Source of the DNA: Rhizodiscina lignyota
Taxonomy: Eukaryota > Ascomycota > Dothideomycetes > Aulographales > Rhizodiscinaceae
Direction of reading: 5' to 3'
Length of the DNA: 64,000 nt
Assembly (NCBI GenBank): GCA_010015805.1
Contig: ML978125.1
Span: forward strand, 1,488,001 to 1,552,000
Both the position numbers and the translations under genes were made by a program. Below the pieces are notes generated by a model. It worked only from the letters and a program-made list of their open reading frames with translations, was not told where the DNA came from and made no database searches. How positions within the stretch are numbered: position 1 is the stretch's first letter; every line of letters begins with the position of its first letter. Below are positions 1 through 11,142 of the stretch, in pieces.

Positions 1-738
1 CAGCCAGTTTGATGTAGGTGAACTGGAGGATTTGATTTGAGGAGAGCTGTTCAAGCAGAGCCTCGCGCTAATCGTTGATCTCTAAAGGCTTCGGTTTTCA
101 TGGTAACCGCTTTGGCACATCGCTCAGATCGGTTTTCTCGGACAATTGAAAAATGCCTGTACACGGCGCTTGGCTCCGACAATTCCTCAACGGTTCAAGC
201 CCTCCTTTTGGCTTACGGCATCGACGTGTCCAATACATCCAATGATCCAGAAGCCATCAAACCAGTCCTGGAGTTCGGCCACGACATCTGCTTCTACCAT
301 GCGGCAAAGGCATTTGCCAAGGTGTGGAGCGCATCTTCCGACAGCAAAGCGTTTCTGTATCATTTCAATGCCCCAAATCCATGGGACGGTGTTTGGAAAG
401 GTCATGCAGGCCATGTCCTTGATATAGCGTTCTTGTTCCAGAATTATAACGTCTATCTGTCACCTGGCCAGCTGGCGTGCGCTCAGCGCGTGGCCAATGA
501 TTTCATAACGTTTATCAATGGCCATGAGCCGTGGAAGGAGTATGAAGAGAAGGCAAATGCTGGCGCCATGGTGTATAACGCCGCTCCTGGTAGCCAAGAG
601 GATGAATCTGGGTACGTACGGGAGGAGGAAGGAGCTAGAATAGCTCGGCGAGATATCCTCCAGTCCTTCGAAAACGACCCGGGGCTGGACAAGTTGATGG
701 ATGCTTGGACTATATTCTTGTCTGGAGCAGTACAATAG
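1..738 (+). CDS. Type-B carboxylesterase/lipase, C-terminal part (5' end outside window)
   Basis: This is the C-terminal half of a fungal secreted-type carboxylesterase (alpha/beta hydrolase, COesterase family), which hydrolyses carboxylic esters. The readable exon ends at the TAG at 736-738. The stretch FYHAAKAFAKVW followed by the block around residues GHAGHVLDIAFLFQNYN (about 397-456) is typical of the family, and the His in GHxxHVLD is the likely catalytic histidine. The nucleophile elbow and signal peptide would lie upstream, outside the window. The frame is closed by a TGA at 76-78, so the exon probably begins near 88, after a CTAAT-like branch and an AAAG acceptor. The Met at 100 is unlikely to be the true start. 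The gene is therefore partial because of the window edge; nothing shows that it is broken. Confidence 0.8.
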
Positions 739-826
739 ACTGCTCAGATCACTAGGTTTCGGCGTCTAATTTCTGCGCTAGTGTCTACTGTGCCGCATGT
801 GCTGGCGACATTTCTCGCTGTGGGTC

Positions 827-3716
827 TTACGCTGCCGGACTTAGAGCGTCTTGCCAGTGAGAGTTGTAAAATTTGGCGAACTCGCGCAGAACCCAGGCCA
901 TGCGAGGTGTCACTATGGAATTGAGTGAGCCCAACAGAAAGATCATAGATGGGAGAAGGGTTATGCATACCGCCCCAGACCCAGGTATCATCAAGAAAGC
1001 TAGCCCAGACCCGAGCGACAGCAGCAGCAAGCGGCGAGTTGGCCTCGGGTTCGATATCACTTTCGGAATGCATGAAATTATAGATTTTACGCAACGCTTG
1101 ATCTTCGTCCGGATGCAACACGGTATTCTGGCGTTGCAAGCACTCGGTTGAATATACCCAACGGGTGAAAAAGAGGCCTGGAAGATTGTCAACCGAAGTT
1201 TACTTGTAGAAGTCATGTTCCAAACATACCGGTGTCCCACCAAGCAATGGCATGCTCGATGCTCCACGTAAGAGCTGCTGTTTTCCTGACCAAGTTTGCA
1301 CCTGCTCGCATTGGGAGCATCATTGCCAAAAATGCTCTCGTGACCGCCTCCGTTACTCGTGGGCCGCGCTGCTGCTCGCTGAGTACATAGGCACGTATCT
1401 CAGTGCATACAGTTGTTGGATCGCAACTCAGAAGGACTCTGCGATTGAACGACTTCTGACCATCTGTGTATTCCCTCATGAATGCGATCCTCAGCACTGC
1501 GAGACAGTTGAAAAGTAGAGGATCTTGCCACGGGTCACTTTCGGTTTTGCCTTGGTTGAAAGCCCTTTGACATTTGTTGAGCGCTTTGTTCATGTCCGTC
1601 CAGAATGTCGTTCGCATCGATTCCTGTCTGTTTAGAGGAAGAACCCTGAGCGACTCCGCTGCCAGAGCAATGTGCAGTATATGCACGTTCAGGGCATGCA
1701 TTGCTACTATCACAGCAAACAATGATGAATACCATCTCTCTCGCATGTTTTCTGCCCCAGCGTCTTCATTCATAATGTGAGCAAGCAGTTGCTCAACATT
1801 CATGGTGGGGTTGATGGACCGAGCATCAACCTCGTAATGCCACTGCGCCGAAGTCAGGCATCTCCAGAGGCGATCATCCCCTGGCATATCCATAGCGGCT
1901 TCTTCATAGTAATATCCAGGCAGAGAACCGTACGTGACAGCAGAAAGGCTGTCAACGATAAGTATGGCGCACATTGTCCTGAACAATTCGTTAGATTTGA
2001 ACAGAAAAGGTAGGGAATGTTTGGAACTTGCAGAGCACTTGCCTCTTTGTTGATTCTGCTTCAATCCAAGATTGCCAACATGGCCACCTGTCTGCTTGTT
2101 TGTTTCTCTCCAGCAGCGGAGCACGCCTACGGAATTCCTAAATTGGTCAGAATGCGGGCACAAGTCATATCTCATGAGTGTAGGTCATACCTGGGCAAGT
2201 GCCATTTGATCGTTCAAAGCTTCCTGGACCAGTCCACCATCCCAGGCGAAGAGTGCAAAGACATTCAGAAGAAGTCTACATTGTACTGCCCATATGGGTC
2301 TCTCTAGATCTTGTGCAGCCTCGAATGGTTGTCGGGGAGACGCAAAAACGTTAGAAAGGCGCCGGAGTCGAGGCTTCGCATGCATCTCCGACGAAGATAT
2401 CAAGTCTTCCGCTAGAGAATAGAAATCGCCCGCGACCTTTCGCTCAAGTCGATAAAGTGATCCAATTGCACACATTGCAAGAATCAGTGGACTTGGTGAA
2501 CCTTGCAAAACGAGTGTAGGAATATGTATGAACGGCAAGTGTGGATCGAAGCAGTCGATATATGTTCGAATGCAAGCTTGGATAATTGACGCGCGGGGAA
2601 CTGCGATATTGCCGGCGAAGGTCGCCATAGACCGGGCCCTGATGTCACGCAACAGATCCTGACGCATGTCTTCGGAAAAGGAGAATTTCGAAGGCTTCTC
2701 GGCTGCTTGTTCAAGCTTCGTATGATCTAAGGGCGCCCGAATGTTCCCATTGCTAGCTGCCAGGCTCTGCGTTGCGCCCGTTATTGCTGGAGGCGTGTTG
2801 AGAATCGCATCGTCTTGATATGTAGCAGAATTTCCCGAGTCAGAGAAGGGATGGTCGAGGTGCAACAGAGGAGCAAGGTTGATGTCCGGCTGCAGAAGAG
2901 CGTTTGCAGCCATGTCATCGAAACTGACCATTGCATTCAGCTCGAAATCTGTAAACGGAGAAAACATATTCGAATTCGATTGGACAGCGTTTGATATCAC
3001 AGAGTCTCTCGTACTAGACTCCGCTGCACTGCCCACGGCGGGTTGGTCAGGGGACAACTCCGTTATGGTAGTAATGCAGGTTTCACCTAATCCATGGCCA
3101 TTTGGGCGAATGCTGCTCGCAGAAGTATCTGAGTAGGGTAATCGCGTCACGTTGTCTATGCCTTGGGGAGTCGAGATTTCGACAATTCCGGCTACTGGAG
3201 CGCCAGCTTGGTGTCCATTTGGCCGACCTTGGCCAGGGCTGTGAAAGTGTGGGCTAATCGGCGGAGATTCTGTCCAGTGTAAGCTGTTACTATCTCGGTC
3301 TTTATGAGTAACTGCTAACCGCGTTGCACTCCCGGATTTGGTTGAAGACGACCTTCCGCTATGTCCCTGGCCTGTTGTTCGGCGTGGATCGTTCTCTCAT
3401 GTCGGACAACAAGATCACTTTAATATCCCGGTCAAACAGAGCCAGAGGAGTCCTGTAGTACACTTACGTCCTTGCATATCTGTGCTTGCAATATCTACAA
3501 CTGTAAGGCTTCTCTCGACTGTCTACAGAGCATCTTCGTTAGTACATAAGCTGGTGTACGGATATCAATGAGCTTTGACTGACGAGAGCGCTCATGACGG
3601 ATGCAGTGTTCGCTTCTTTTGAATTTCTTAAGACAAAATTTACAAGAGTACGGGGTCTTAGGCTTGGAACCCGGGGCTTCGATCGCCACCGTAGCCATAG
3701 TTGAAATGACGGTCAA
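827..3716 (-). CDS. C2H2 zinc-finger transcription factor with fungal-specific regulatory domain
   Basis: Spliced product of 832 aa from eight exons: 3716-3584, 3522-3468, 3417-3353, 3299-2191, 2137-2043, 1978-1230, 1177-971, 912-827. All phases close. The N-terminus carries two adjacent C2H2 fingers, each assembled across introns: YSCKFCLKKFKRSEHCIRH, then YSCRYCKHRYARTDLVVRH. This is the usual layout of fungal regulators with tandem fingers followed by a fungal_trans (PF04082-like) domain in the C-terminal two thirds. The C-terminus (TPRMAWVLREFAKFYNSHW) is conserved in such proteins. It should act in the nucleus as a promoter-binding regulator; the targets are unknown. Oddities: intron 5 appears to be GC-AG (donor at 2042), and the donor of intron 3 (GTCGTC at 3352) is weak, so that junction is the least certain. 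The start could also be the Met at 3698. Confidence 0.85.
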
Positions 3717-4618
3717 TGTGGAGAGTCCAAGCTCATGAGTAACGGGTTCACTTCAAGGTCCAGCGAAGATGTCATGATGGACTCTCGCTACAGAAGCAGA
3801 ATCTGCTTTCGGGCGAGCGAAGGGAGTGGGCCAAAGCATTGCCCGTGACTGGTCATAGTGCCAGGCCATGGGGCCATGGTAACGAGCTGCACGAGGTACC
3901 AGGAGGAACTCTTCGGAGTCCATCCGTTCCCTCCTCTCGTCCCTCTAAAGCCGGCACACTCCCTGCATCGATCGTTCTGGGGACGCGGGGTAGAGGGATG
4001 TACAGGCTGTTGCGGTTGGAGAACTGGAGGTGGAGGTCAAGGGGTGCCACGGGATTCTCCGCATCGGCAGTTGAACTGCGCGCCGAAGAACAGGAGACAC
4101 CTGGAAGACTTTATTCGGCACTAAAATTGGAGAGAATTGTATACACACTACTGTTCGTAAATCTCCGTTGACACGAGCTAACATCTCTCATATGAATTGC
4201 CGATGGACGGTCTATGGCACAGCTAGATGGCTTCGGATATCGCAACACCACGGGCGCTGCTAACGGGCTCGATAGGACCTTGATACATGAGTCTGTCCAC
4301 GGAATGAAAGATGCGGCGAGTCGCTATGGGCGTCTGGTTCTTTTGTCCTCTGAGAACCCTTTGCCCCCAGTGCTGTGTACCCCACATCCCCGCCTTTGCG
4401 ACTTTTCCTATTATCTGAAGACGCGGCACATGATTCTAAGAGCAGTTCCATATTTCTGTCGAGCTTCTTTTATTGGTCCTCAATATCTTCTTTATTTTTC
4501 TTTGATGTGTAAACTGTCAGACTCTCATCAGCTCGGGGCGTCCAGTGGATACACTTCACATACTTTCAAGTTCTGCATGAAAGAAATTAACTCCGTTTAA
4601 TTAGACCGTTCTGATTCG
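3717..4618. other. Intergenic, 0.9 kb
   Basis: Shared upstream region of the C2H2 regulator (-) and the alpha/beta hydrolase (+). Open frames here lack any family resemblance and overlap each other on both strands; I see no gene or RNA. Confidence 0.6.
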
Positions 4619-5479
4619 ATGCTTCCTCGCATCATATATCATCCGAACGGCCAAACTACACATTGTTTAGATGATGACTTCACCGATCCGTGGAAAGCCA
4701 GCGAGATCATAGTCATCCAACACGGCTTTGGCAGGCACGCCGGATTTTGGTACCATTGGGTTCCAGCGCTTTCCCGTCAATATCGCGTCATCAGACGTGA
4801 TACACGTGGTCATGGACGCTCGTCTTTCCCCAAAACCTATACGACGAACGACAGAGGCGCAGGAGCAGAAAGCTATCAGTACACGCTGGACACTATCCTT
4901 GGTGAAATCATCGATACATTGGATCAGCTTGGGCTGGAGAGAGTCCATTTTCTCGGCGAATCTACAAGCGGCATGCTCGGTATTGCACTTGCTGCAAAGT
5001 ACCCTGAACGTCTTCATTCGCTTACGATCTGCTCTTCACCGACCTTTCTCCCATCGGCTGTTTTAAAGCTCTTTGCTTTTGGTCATTCCAGCTGGCCGGA
5101 TGCTTGTCGAGTCCTCGGGTCTCGCGGTTGGGCTAACGAACTGTCTAAGATACCTGGAACTGCTCCTGTCCATGACCCCGCGTACATGGCATGGTGGACG
5201 GATCAAGTCGCTGTGTCTGATGGAGAAGGGTTGGCCGGATATGCCGAGTTCCTCTCATCTTTAGATGCTAGACCATTCCTCGATAATGTCCAGGTGCCAA
5301 CGCTGATTCTGGCTCCTGCAAACAGTGCAGCGACAAAGGTTGAGGAACAGAAAGCAGTGTCGGGGAGGATCCATGGTTCGAAGCTAGTTATCGTAGACGC
5401 CCCCGGTCACGAAATATACGTGGAGCAGGCTGAATTATGCCAAAAGGAATTGTTACAATTCCTAAGCGGCCTGAAATAA
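4619..5479 (+). CDS. Alpha/beta hydrolase (enol-lactonase-like)
   Basis: Intronless 286-aa alpha/beta hydrolase of the AB_hydrolase_1 type, similar in build to 3-oxoadipate enol-lactonases and other small C-O or C-C hydrolases. Visible elements are the oxyanion strand VIQHGFGRHAGFW (about residues 32-45), the DTRGHGRS segment, the nucleophile elbow GESTSG (about residues 114-119) with Ser as nucleophile, and the C-terminal catalytic His in DAPGHEIY. There is no signal peptide, so it is probably cytosolic. It stands alone between a regulator and a secreted protein. A role with the aromatic-catabolism genes 35 kb downstream is imaginable because meta-cleavage pathways use such hydrolases, but the distance gives no support. 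The family is clear; the substrate is unknown. Confidence 0.85.
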   Translation: MLPRIIYHPNGQTTHCLDDDFTDPWKASEIIVIQHGFGRHAGFWYHWVPALSRQYRVIRRDTRGHGRSSFPKTYTTNDRGAGAESYQYTLDTILGEIIDTLDQLGLERVHFLGESTSGMLGIALAAKYPERLHSLTICSSPTFLPSAVLKLFAFGHSSWPDACRVLGSRGWANELSKIPGTAPVHDPAYMAWWTDQVAVSDGEGLAGYAEFLSSLDARPFLDNVQVPTLILAPANSAATKVEEQKAVSGRIHGSKLVIVDAPGHEIYVEQAELCQKELLQFLSGLK

Positions 5480-6145
5480 GAGAAGAGAACGGCCGTGTAT
5501 CGAGAAGTTATTACGGACAATTATAGATATCCAGTTAGAAGACGTCGATAAATTCATCACGTGAACTCCTCGAAATGCTCATCCCACTTCCGCAAGACAC
5601 AATCCAGCATCCTAGTTCAATTGCACGGAACGAAGAACGAAAACGTACATCGTGAGACTGAGAGCCGCACCACATTTACAACTACCCACCTCATGGGTCA
5701 TGTTTCCGGTTTCAAGTTGGGGAATGCCTGACGCCAAACGCATGTTTCATCTGGGCTCCCAGACTATGCATGCGGCTCTCCGTCAAAGCATTTGCTTTAG
5801 CTGCATGGGGCGGCAAAGTGCAAAAATTGAAGATCCGAGCGGGAGGATTGGAGCTCGGTTAGGTTCGTCAGAAGTACAGCTCCGGCTCGGAGTCAATGTG
5901 GAACCACGGCAAAGCAAGAGACGATGCTGGTATACTTGGTAGAACATATGGGATTTGTGAATATTGTAAGGACGGACACTAGGAGCTAGGAGCCTATCTG
6001 AAATAGCTCAATCTTAGTCTATATCGCATTTGTCTCATGTGAATTCATATATGTGACTATATCCATGGCAGGACTCCTGACCCTGAAGTGTCCCGAGCTG
6101 CCAAGTGCCTGATGTCCACTTCATCTAGCGCATTCTATCCTTCTT
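5480..6145. other. Intergenic, 0.67 kb
   Basis: Converging 3' flanks of the alpha/beta hydrolase and the Ser/Ala-rich protein. No convincing gene; the 96-codon frame at 5652-5942 looks random. Confidence 0.6.
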
Positions 6146-8576
6146 TCACGCCCGATACCTCACTGACCTTTTTACTGGTGCTGGCGCAAGGGGCGAGATT
6201 GCCGCAAGTGCACTAGACGGGCTCGCGGCAGGTACTGCCGCAGCAGCAGAAGGTGAAGCGACACTAGCACTCGCAGCGGAGCCGGCAGGTGGCGCGGCTG
6301 GAGCAGCAGCAGCCGGAGCCGGAGCTGCAAGGCCTCCAGTTAAGCCAGTTGACGCCGTCGAACCAGCTTGTGCACTGGATAGACCATCAACACTAGTGAG
6401 CATCTGCCCGATGAGAAGAGCGCCGCCTTGCTGTTGGATTTGTGCCATTGCTTGGATCTGTGCCATGGATAGGACAATGCCTTGGCCTCCCTGCTGAGCT
6501 GTGGGGGAGAGGAGTGTAGCAGCTTGTCGTTTCTTGAAGCTTCCACTCAGAGCTGCTGCCGCCGCTGCCGCTGCAGGATCTGCGGGAGTAACAGCATCCT
6601 GTGATGGAGCTGCTGAGCTCGCGGAAGGTTCAGCAACAGATGCGGAAGAGGAAGATGTGTCTGCGGCAGCCGACGATGCTGAGGCGGCATCTGTGGAGGA
6701 CGATGGTGCTGAAGAAGCAGCTTCAGCAGCTACAGAGGATGATGCGATCGGTGAGGCTTGGGTAGCAGCCGAAGATGATGTAGCCGCTGCTGCGCTTAGA
6801 GCGGCTGAGGAAGATGCCAGGGGAGCGGCACTAGCTGCAGGTTGTGGTGCCGCGCCAGGTTGAGGCTGAGCTTGGCTTTGTCCACTCTGCATCTGGACGG
6901 TAATGATGTACTCTCCATCGAGCTGGCTGACTGGGACTGCGATACGCATATTCAGTGGGTCAAAGAGGGCGTTATTTGCGATCGGTGTGAATGTCGGCGA
7001 GAGCAAGAGTTGAGTAGCAGCGGGATTTGCAGCGACACCTGAGGTAGTCGTCGAAGAAGTGGTGGAAGAAGTAGACGAAGTGGAGGAAGACGATGAGGTG
7101 GACTCGGAAGACGAGGAGGAAGTAGAAGATGAGGCGGACTCAGAAGACGAGGAGGAAGAAGCTGAGGTTGAAGAGACGCTGCTCGAAGAGCCTGTTTCTG
7201 GCTGTTAGCTATGTACGATGATAAGTGCTGGGTGAAGTGGTTGGAGAGTTTGGGTTGATGGATATGGTAGAGGATCGAGAAGTAGACATGCTGTTGGAGG
7301 TTGCAGTGCTTTGTGTGATAGAACTGGATGAGGTAGTACTTGGAGTGGTGGAGTTCGTACTAGATGAATTTTGACGTCTCATCCGGCGCTTGTTTGTTGC
7401 ACCAGTTGCGCCCTGTGGAAGACTGACACTCGCCAATGTGCCCGTAGCTCCGCCGGGATTGGCCTGAATAGGCCTCTGAGCAATCGCAAGGACCATGTTA
7501 GATGATGCCGTTGCACCCAATTGCTGGGCAATGCTTTGGAGTCTGACGGCATTTACTATATACTGTAAGTTTCTGTCGGAACTCTATACCATTCCAGATT
7601 TGGAGGGAGCCTTACGCGGTATTTGGACCACTGCGGCCAGATTGTTCAAAGTGGGCACAACACCACCCAAGTTTGTTGTGACAAGATAGCGGAAGTTGTC
7701 TATGAGATAGGTTAGTAGATTACAAACAATCAATTTGAGAAGCAGGATATACGTACTGACGCTCATAGTGCCAGGGCCCAATGCAGCCAACATGGTCGTG
7801 GCAATGCCGTTCTTCGGTACGGTGGTCATCTGCATGGGCTGCGAAGCCCTGATAGACATGCGGAAGCCGTCCGTAAATTCGACCTCCTGGATTCCAGAGC
7901 CGGGAATTGGAACGACAGCATTACCGGAAGTGCCGAACGGCACGAGAAAATCGTCAACCTCTGTGGTCACTCGGCCTAGGATTTGGTATTCGCCGTCTAT
8001 CATAGTCATCTTGACCATGCGCGTAGTCATGTCCGTACTGTACGTATATTAACCCTATGCTTCAAATATATAGTTCAACACGTACGAGTTGATTGACCGA
8101 AGTGACTCTTGGATCTGCCATGACTGCCGGTCTACCGAGAGCTTTGCAACAAAGGTGTTGTCAGGGTTTATTCCCATTTGCTGAATTGTTTGCATGTTCA
8201 TTGGTAGCTCTATTTGAGCGCCGACCAGATCAGTGGCACCATTGGTCTGGACTACTACCGAGTTCTGCTGTAAGGCCATGAATGGCTGGCCAGTTGATCC
8301 TGTCACCATATTGGCGCTCAAAGGATTGGGATTCTGGTTCACTATGACCTGGCGCTGTGTCTGAGAGAAGGTCTCCAGCTTTGTTCCGTCCGGGAACTGG
8401 AAAGAGTTCAAGGTCATCTATACTACTGTCATCCTTTGTGTCCTTCAATATGATGCCTATGCAGAAATACTCACGTCGCCATTGACGTTGAGGACTTGAT
8501 TAAATTGAACCGATTGAGACTGGGCGTATGCACCGCAGCCCATCAAAATCGTGAAAAGAAACGATCGAGACGCCAT
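6146..8576 (-). CDS. Secreted Ser/Ala-rich low-complexity protein, unknown function
   Basis: About 681 aa from six exons: 8576-8475, 8417-8086, 8037-7757, 7699-7616, 7555-about 7361, 7197-6146. A signal peptide (MASRSFLFTILMGCGAYAQ) precedes a 260-residue non-repetitive region rich in short strands and in Gln, Val and Thr. Then come a Ser/Thr tract (about 7030-7190) and a long Ala/Ser/Pro-rich tail. Several dibasic sites (NKRRMRRQ, SFKKRQA, APVKRSV) could be cut by a Kex2-type protease, so the precursor may yield several peptides. The last intron is ambiguous: candidate donors at 7360, 7339 and 7216 are all phase 1 and all join in frame to the acceptor before 7197. I do not recognise a family. 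The build suggests a cell-wall or secreted surface protein. The gene is divergent from Usb1. Confidence 0.7.
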
Positions 8577-9493
8577 AGTGATTGAATAGAAGCCGCCGGG
8601 GCCGATGAAAAATAATAATTAATACAAATTCAATGAATAGAACCGTTGACCTCCCAGCGGCCAAACTGAAGATGACGAAAAAAACTCAGAGTGAGGAGGA
8701 GTTTTAGAGGTTCATATTGCAAGCAACACTAGCAGAACTTGACCACGTAAACGTAAGAGTTCACAGGTACCATTCCGAATTCATTCTACCAAGCCGGTAG
8801 TTCACCTACCTGTCGATCACTTCGAGCCCCAATACGCGGCGGATGAGGGTTATCCGATGTCTGGAGGAAGCTTGCCAGAGGTTAGATGCCCAGCGATGAC
8901 TAGAATTGGCCTGATGGTTGTCGCGGACAAGCTTCCAAAACGCAAGTCGGCGAGAGGGATCAATGCCACTACGCTATAGTAGGCGAGTGAGGTTGTGTGG
9001 AGACGTTTAGGGCGTTTGAGGCTCCGTTCCAGGAAAGTTCTTGGCTTCAAGCGGAGCCGCTATCGGAGGGAAACAAGCGCATATTCCCCGCGCGAAGGCC
9101 ATACGATACATGAAAAGCTTCAGTTCTCGAATTCGTCCCCCGATTCGAGGGCAAGACACTACCAAACTCAGGGCTAATGCTTAGCGAGTTCCTCCAGAAG
9201 TCGAGATGGATTCCACTCGCCGAAATCGCACGTTAGGACGTCTCCCGTTGTTTGACCCTGCTAGCGCCCTAAGCCAATCTAGTGCTAGCTCTACCACGTT
9301 CTCTTGGCGCACGCTGTTTGATCTCCAATCGGCTCCCTTCCGCGTTTTCCTCACAACATCACCAACCAACCCTCGATGGCCGGTGAGACAGCTTTTGCTT
9401 CGACCTGGTATTCGCGCAGGCTCCCGATCTTCAGAGCTTCCAGAACCTCTTCTCCACATACCGCCGCGGGCTCTCGAGATTTCTCTCGAGTGC
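8577..9493. other. Divergent promoter region, 0.9 kb
   Basis: Lies between the secreted protein (-) and Usb1 (+). An open frame in phase with Usb1 runs from an ATG at 9206, so part of this stretch (9206-9493) could be coding if the upstream start is used. Otherwise I see no features. Confidence 0.55.
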
Positions 9494-10708
9494 ATGCCTC
9501 TCGTTGACTATCCAAGTTCTGAGAGCGAAAATGACCAAGACGATCGTCAAGTCCAGGTGGCCTCCATAGCGAGTCAGCCTCAGCCAGAAGCACAACAGAA
9601 ACGAAAGCTCAGTGACAGCGACAAGAAAGGCGGCCCCCGTAAGAAGGTTGGCGTCCGTTTCAAAATTCCATCGGTCGCCCAAGCGGACTCTTCTGCAAGT
9701 ACACCAGTTACAGATACAGGCATTCTAGCTCCAGCCACAACAGCCACAAGTAGCGATGCTACAACCCTGTCAACGTCTCTGGTAACATACGCCAATCCAA
9801 ATAATGAAGACGAACAATGGACGCGCCCACCTTCGCCAAAACCGATTCGCAATGTGCCGCATCGAGAGGGCTTTTTTGCCACCCACTTGTCCATCGTCTG
9901 TAAGTTTCGGTAATTCCCTGTATTCGAGTACAGTTTAACTAATAAACTCCAACAGGGGACCCTAAACGAGAGGAACATCTCGCACTAATGAACGTCCTAA
10001 AGCAGCTCCAAATTGCTGCATCAGAAATGAGGGATTCCAAGGGTGAAAAGGTATGAGTTTTGCGACTACTCTTGAAGATATACTAACTCAAATCTTGAGA
10101 TCAACCTCACTCTCTATTACAATCTTCTTGAAAGCGGGCTGGGCGCTCCCCAGACCCTGCACATCTCTCTATCGCAGACTCTCTACCTGAGGAAGCACGA
10201 GCTCGAGAGGTGTCAGAAGGGCTTTGAAACGGCCATCAAAGAGATTGGGGTGCGGCCGTTCGAGGTCTCCTTGGGGGGCCTGGAATGGGTGTGGAACCAT
10301 CAGCACAATCGCTGTTTCTTGGTGTTGGGCGTGAATCGACCAGTAAGAGATGGTCTGAACCATCTTCTCAGCGCGTGCAACAAAGTATGCCGCGCAATTG
10401 ACCAACCAGAGCTGTACGCGCGTGCTGGCAGCGACGAGGATATGGTTCAGGGATGCCCTGGGGGCTTCCACATCAGCATTGGCTGGAATCTCGAGGGTCC
10501 GCCCAAGGAGTTCCAGCTGCTGATGGAGGCCCCTAGGATCAAGAAGGTGCTGGAGGATTTGAAGAGCATCACCTTCAAGGTGGATACAGTGAGCCTAAAG
10601 ATCGGTAATAGGTCTTCTGCAATTCCCTTGGGAGTTGGGAACAGGCATAGGTTAGGTAGCCTAGACTACGCTGTGCACCAACAGAAGCTTAGACAAGCAA
10701 ATAAATAG
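9494..10708 (+). CDS. USB1: U6 snRNA 3' phosphodiesterase Usb1 (C16orf57/Mpn1 family)
   Basis: 369 aa from three exons: 9494-9899, 9956-10050, 10100-10708. Usb1 is a 2H-fold exonuclease that trims and caps the 3' end of U6 snRNA, stabilising it for splicing. Both catalytic HxS motifs are present: LHISLSQ (10157-10180) and FHISIGWNL (10465-10495). The N-terminal MPLVDYPSSESEND is the usual beginning in fungi (M-x-LVDY, then acidic residues), which is why I chose the ATG at 9494. The frame is open back to an ATG at 9206, adding 96 Arg-rich residues if used. A low-complexity Pro/Ser/Thr linker separates the start from the catalytic domain. Acts in the nucleus; the yeast protein is also reported in mitochondria. 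Confidence 0.92.
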
Positions 10709-11142
10709 CTTGCTGCTGATCCGCAGCGTAATCTAGCGCTACCTACACAAAATGCACATAACGTATGAATAGATGATTCGGCGTCTCCCAGACTAGCTCA
10801 ATTACTCGTCCACCTCAGTGATCGTCGAGTGAGCTTGGCTGGATTGAAGCTGTTTGAATAAGTTTGTGCACCTCGACGATGGGCTATTTCTTTTTGGACT
10901 ACGTCACAATTAACTGTGTGATCGAAAATGGAGCCTTCTCATTGGCGCTTTTAACTTAGAACGAAGAAATGCTATATGCGGAGGTCCAAGTCTGACTTTC
11001 AATGGAAGTAAGCGCACGGGCCGTTTCCGTACCCACGTCATCATTGGACAGCTTCAAGCACCCACCAACATCTTCAACCTCGCCTCTCTCGTGAACTCAC
11101 GACCCAATCTCCGCACATCCTCTTTACAGCACATCTATTCCA
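10709..11142. other. Intergenic, 0.43 kb
   Basis: 3' flank of USB1 and promoter of SNX4. A pyrimidine-rich stretch runs up to the SNX4 start. No other feature seen. Confidence 0.6.
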
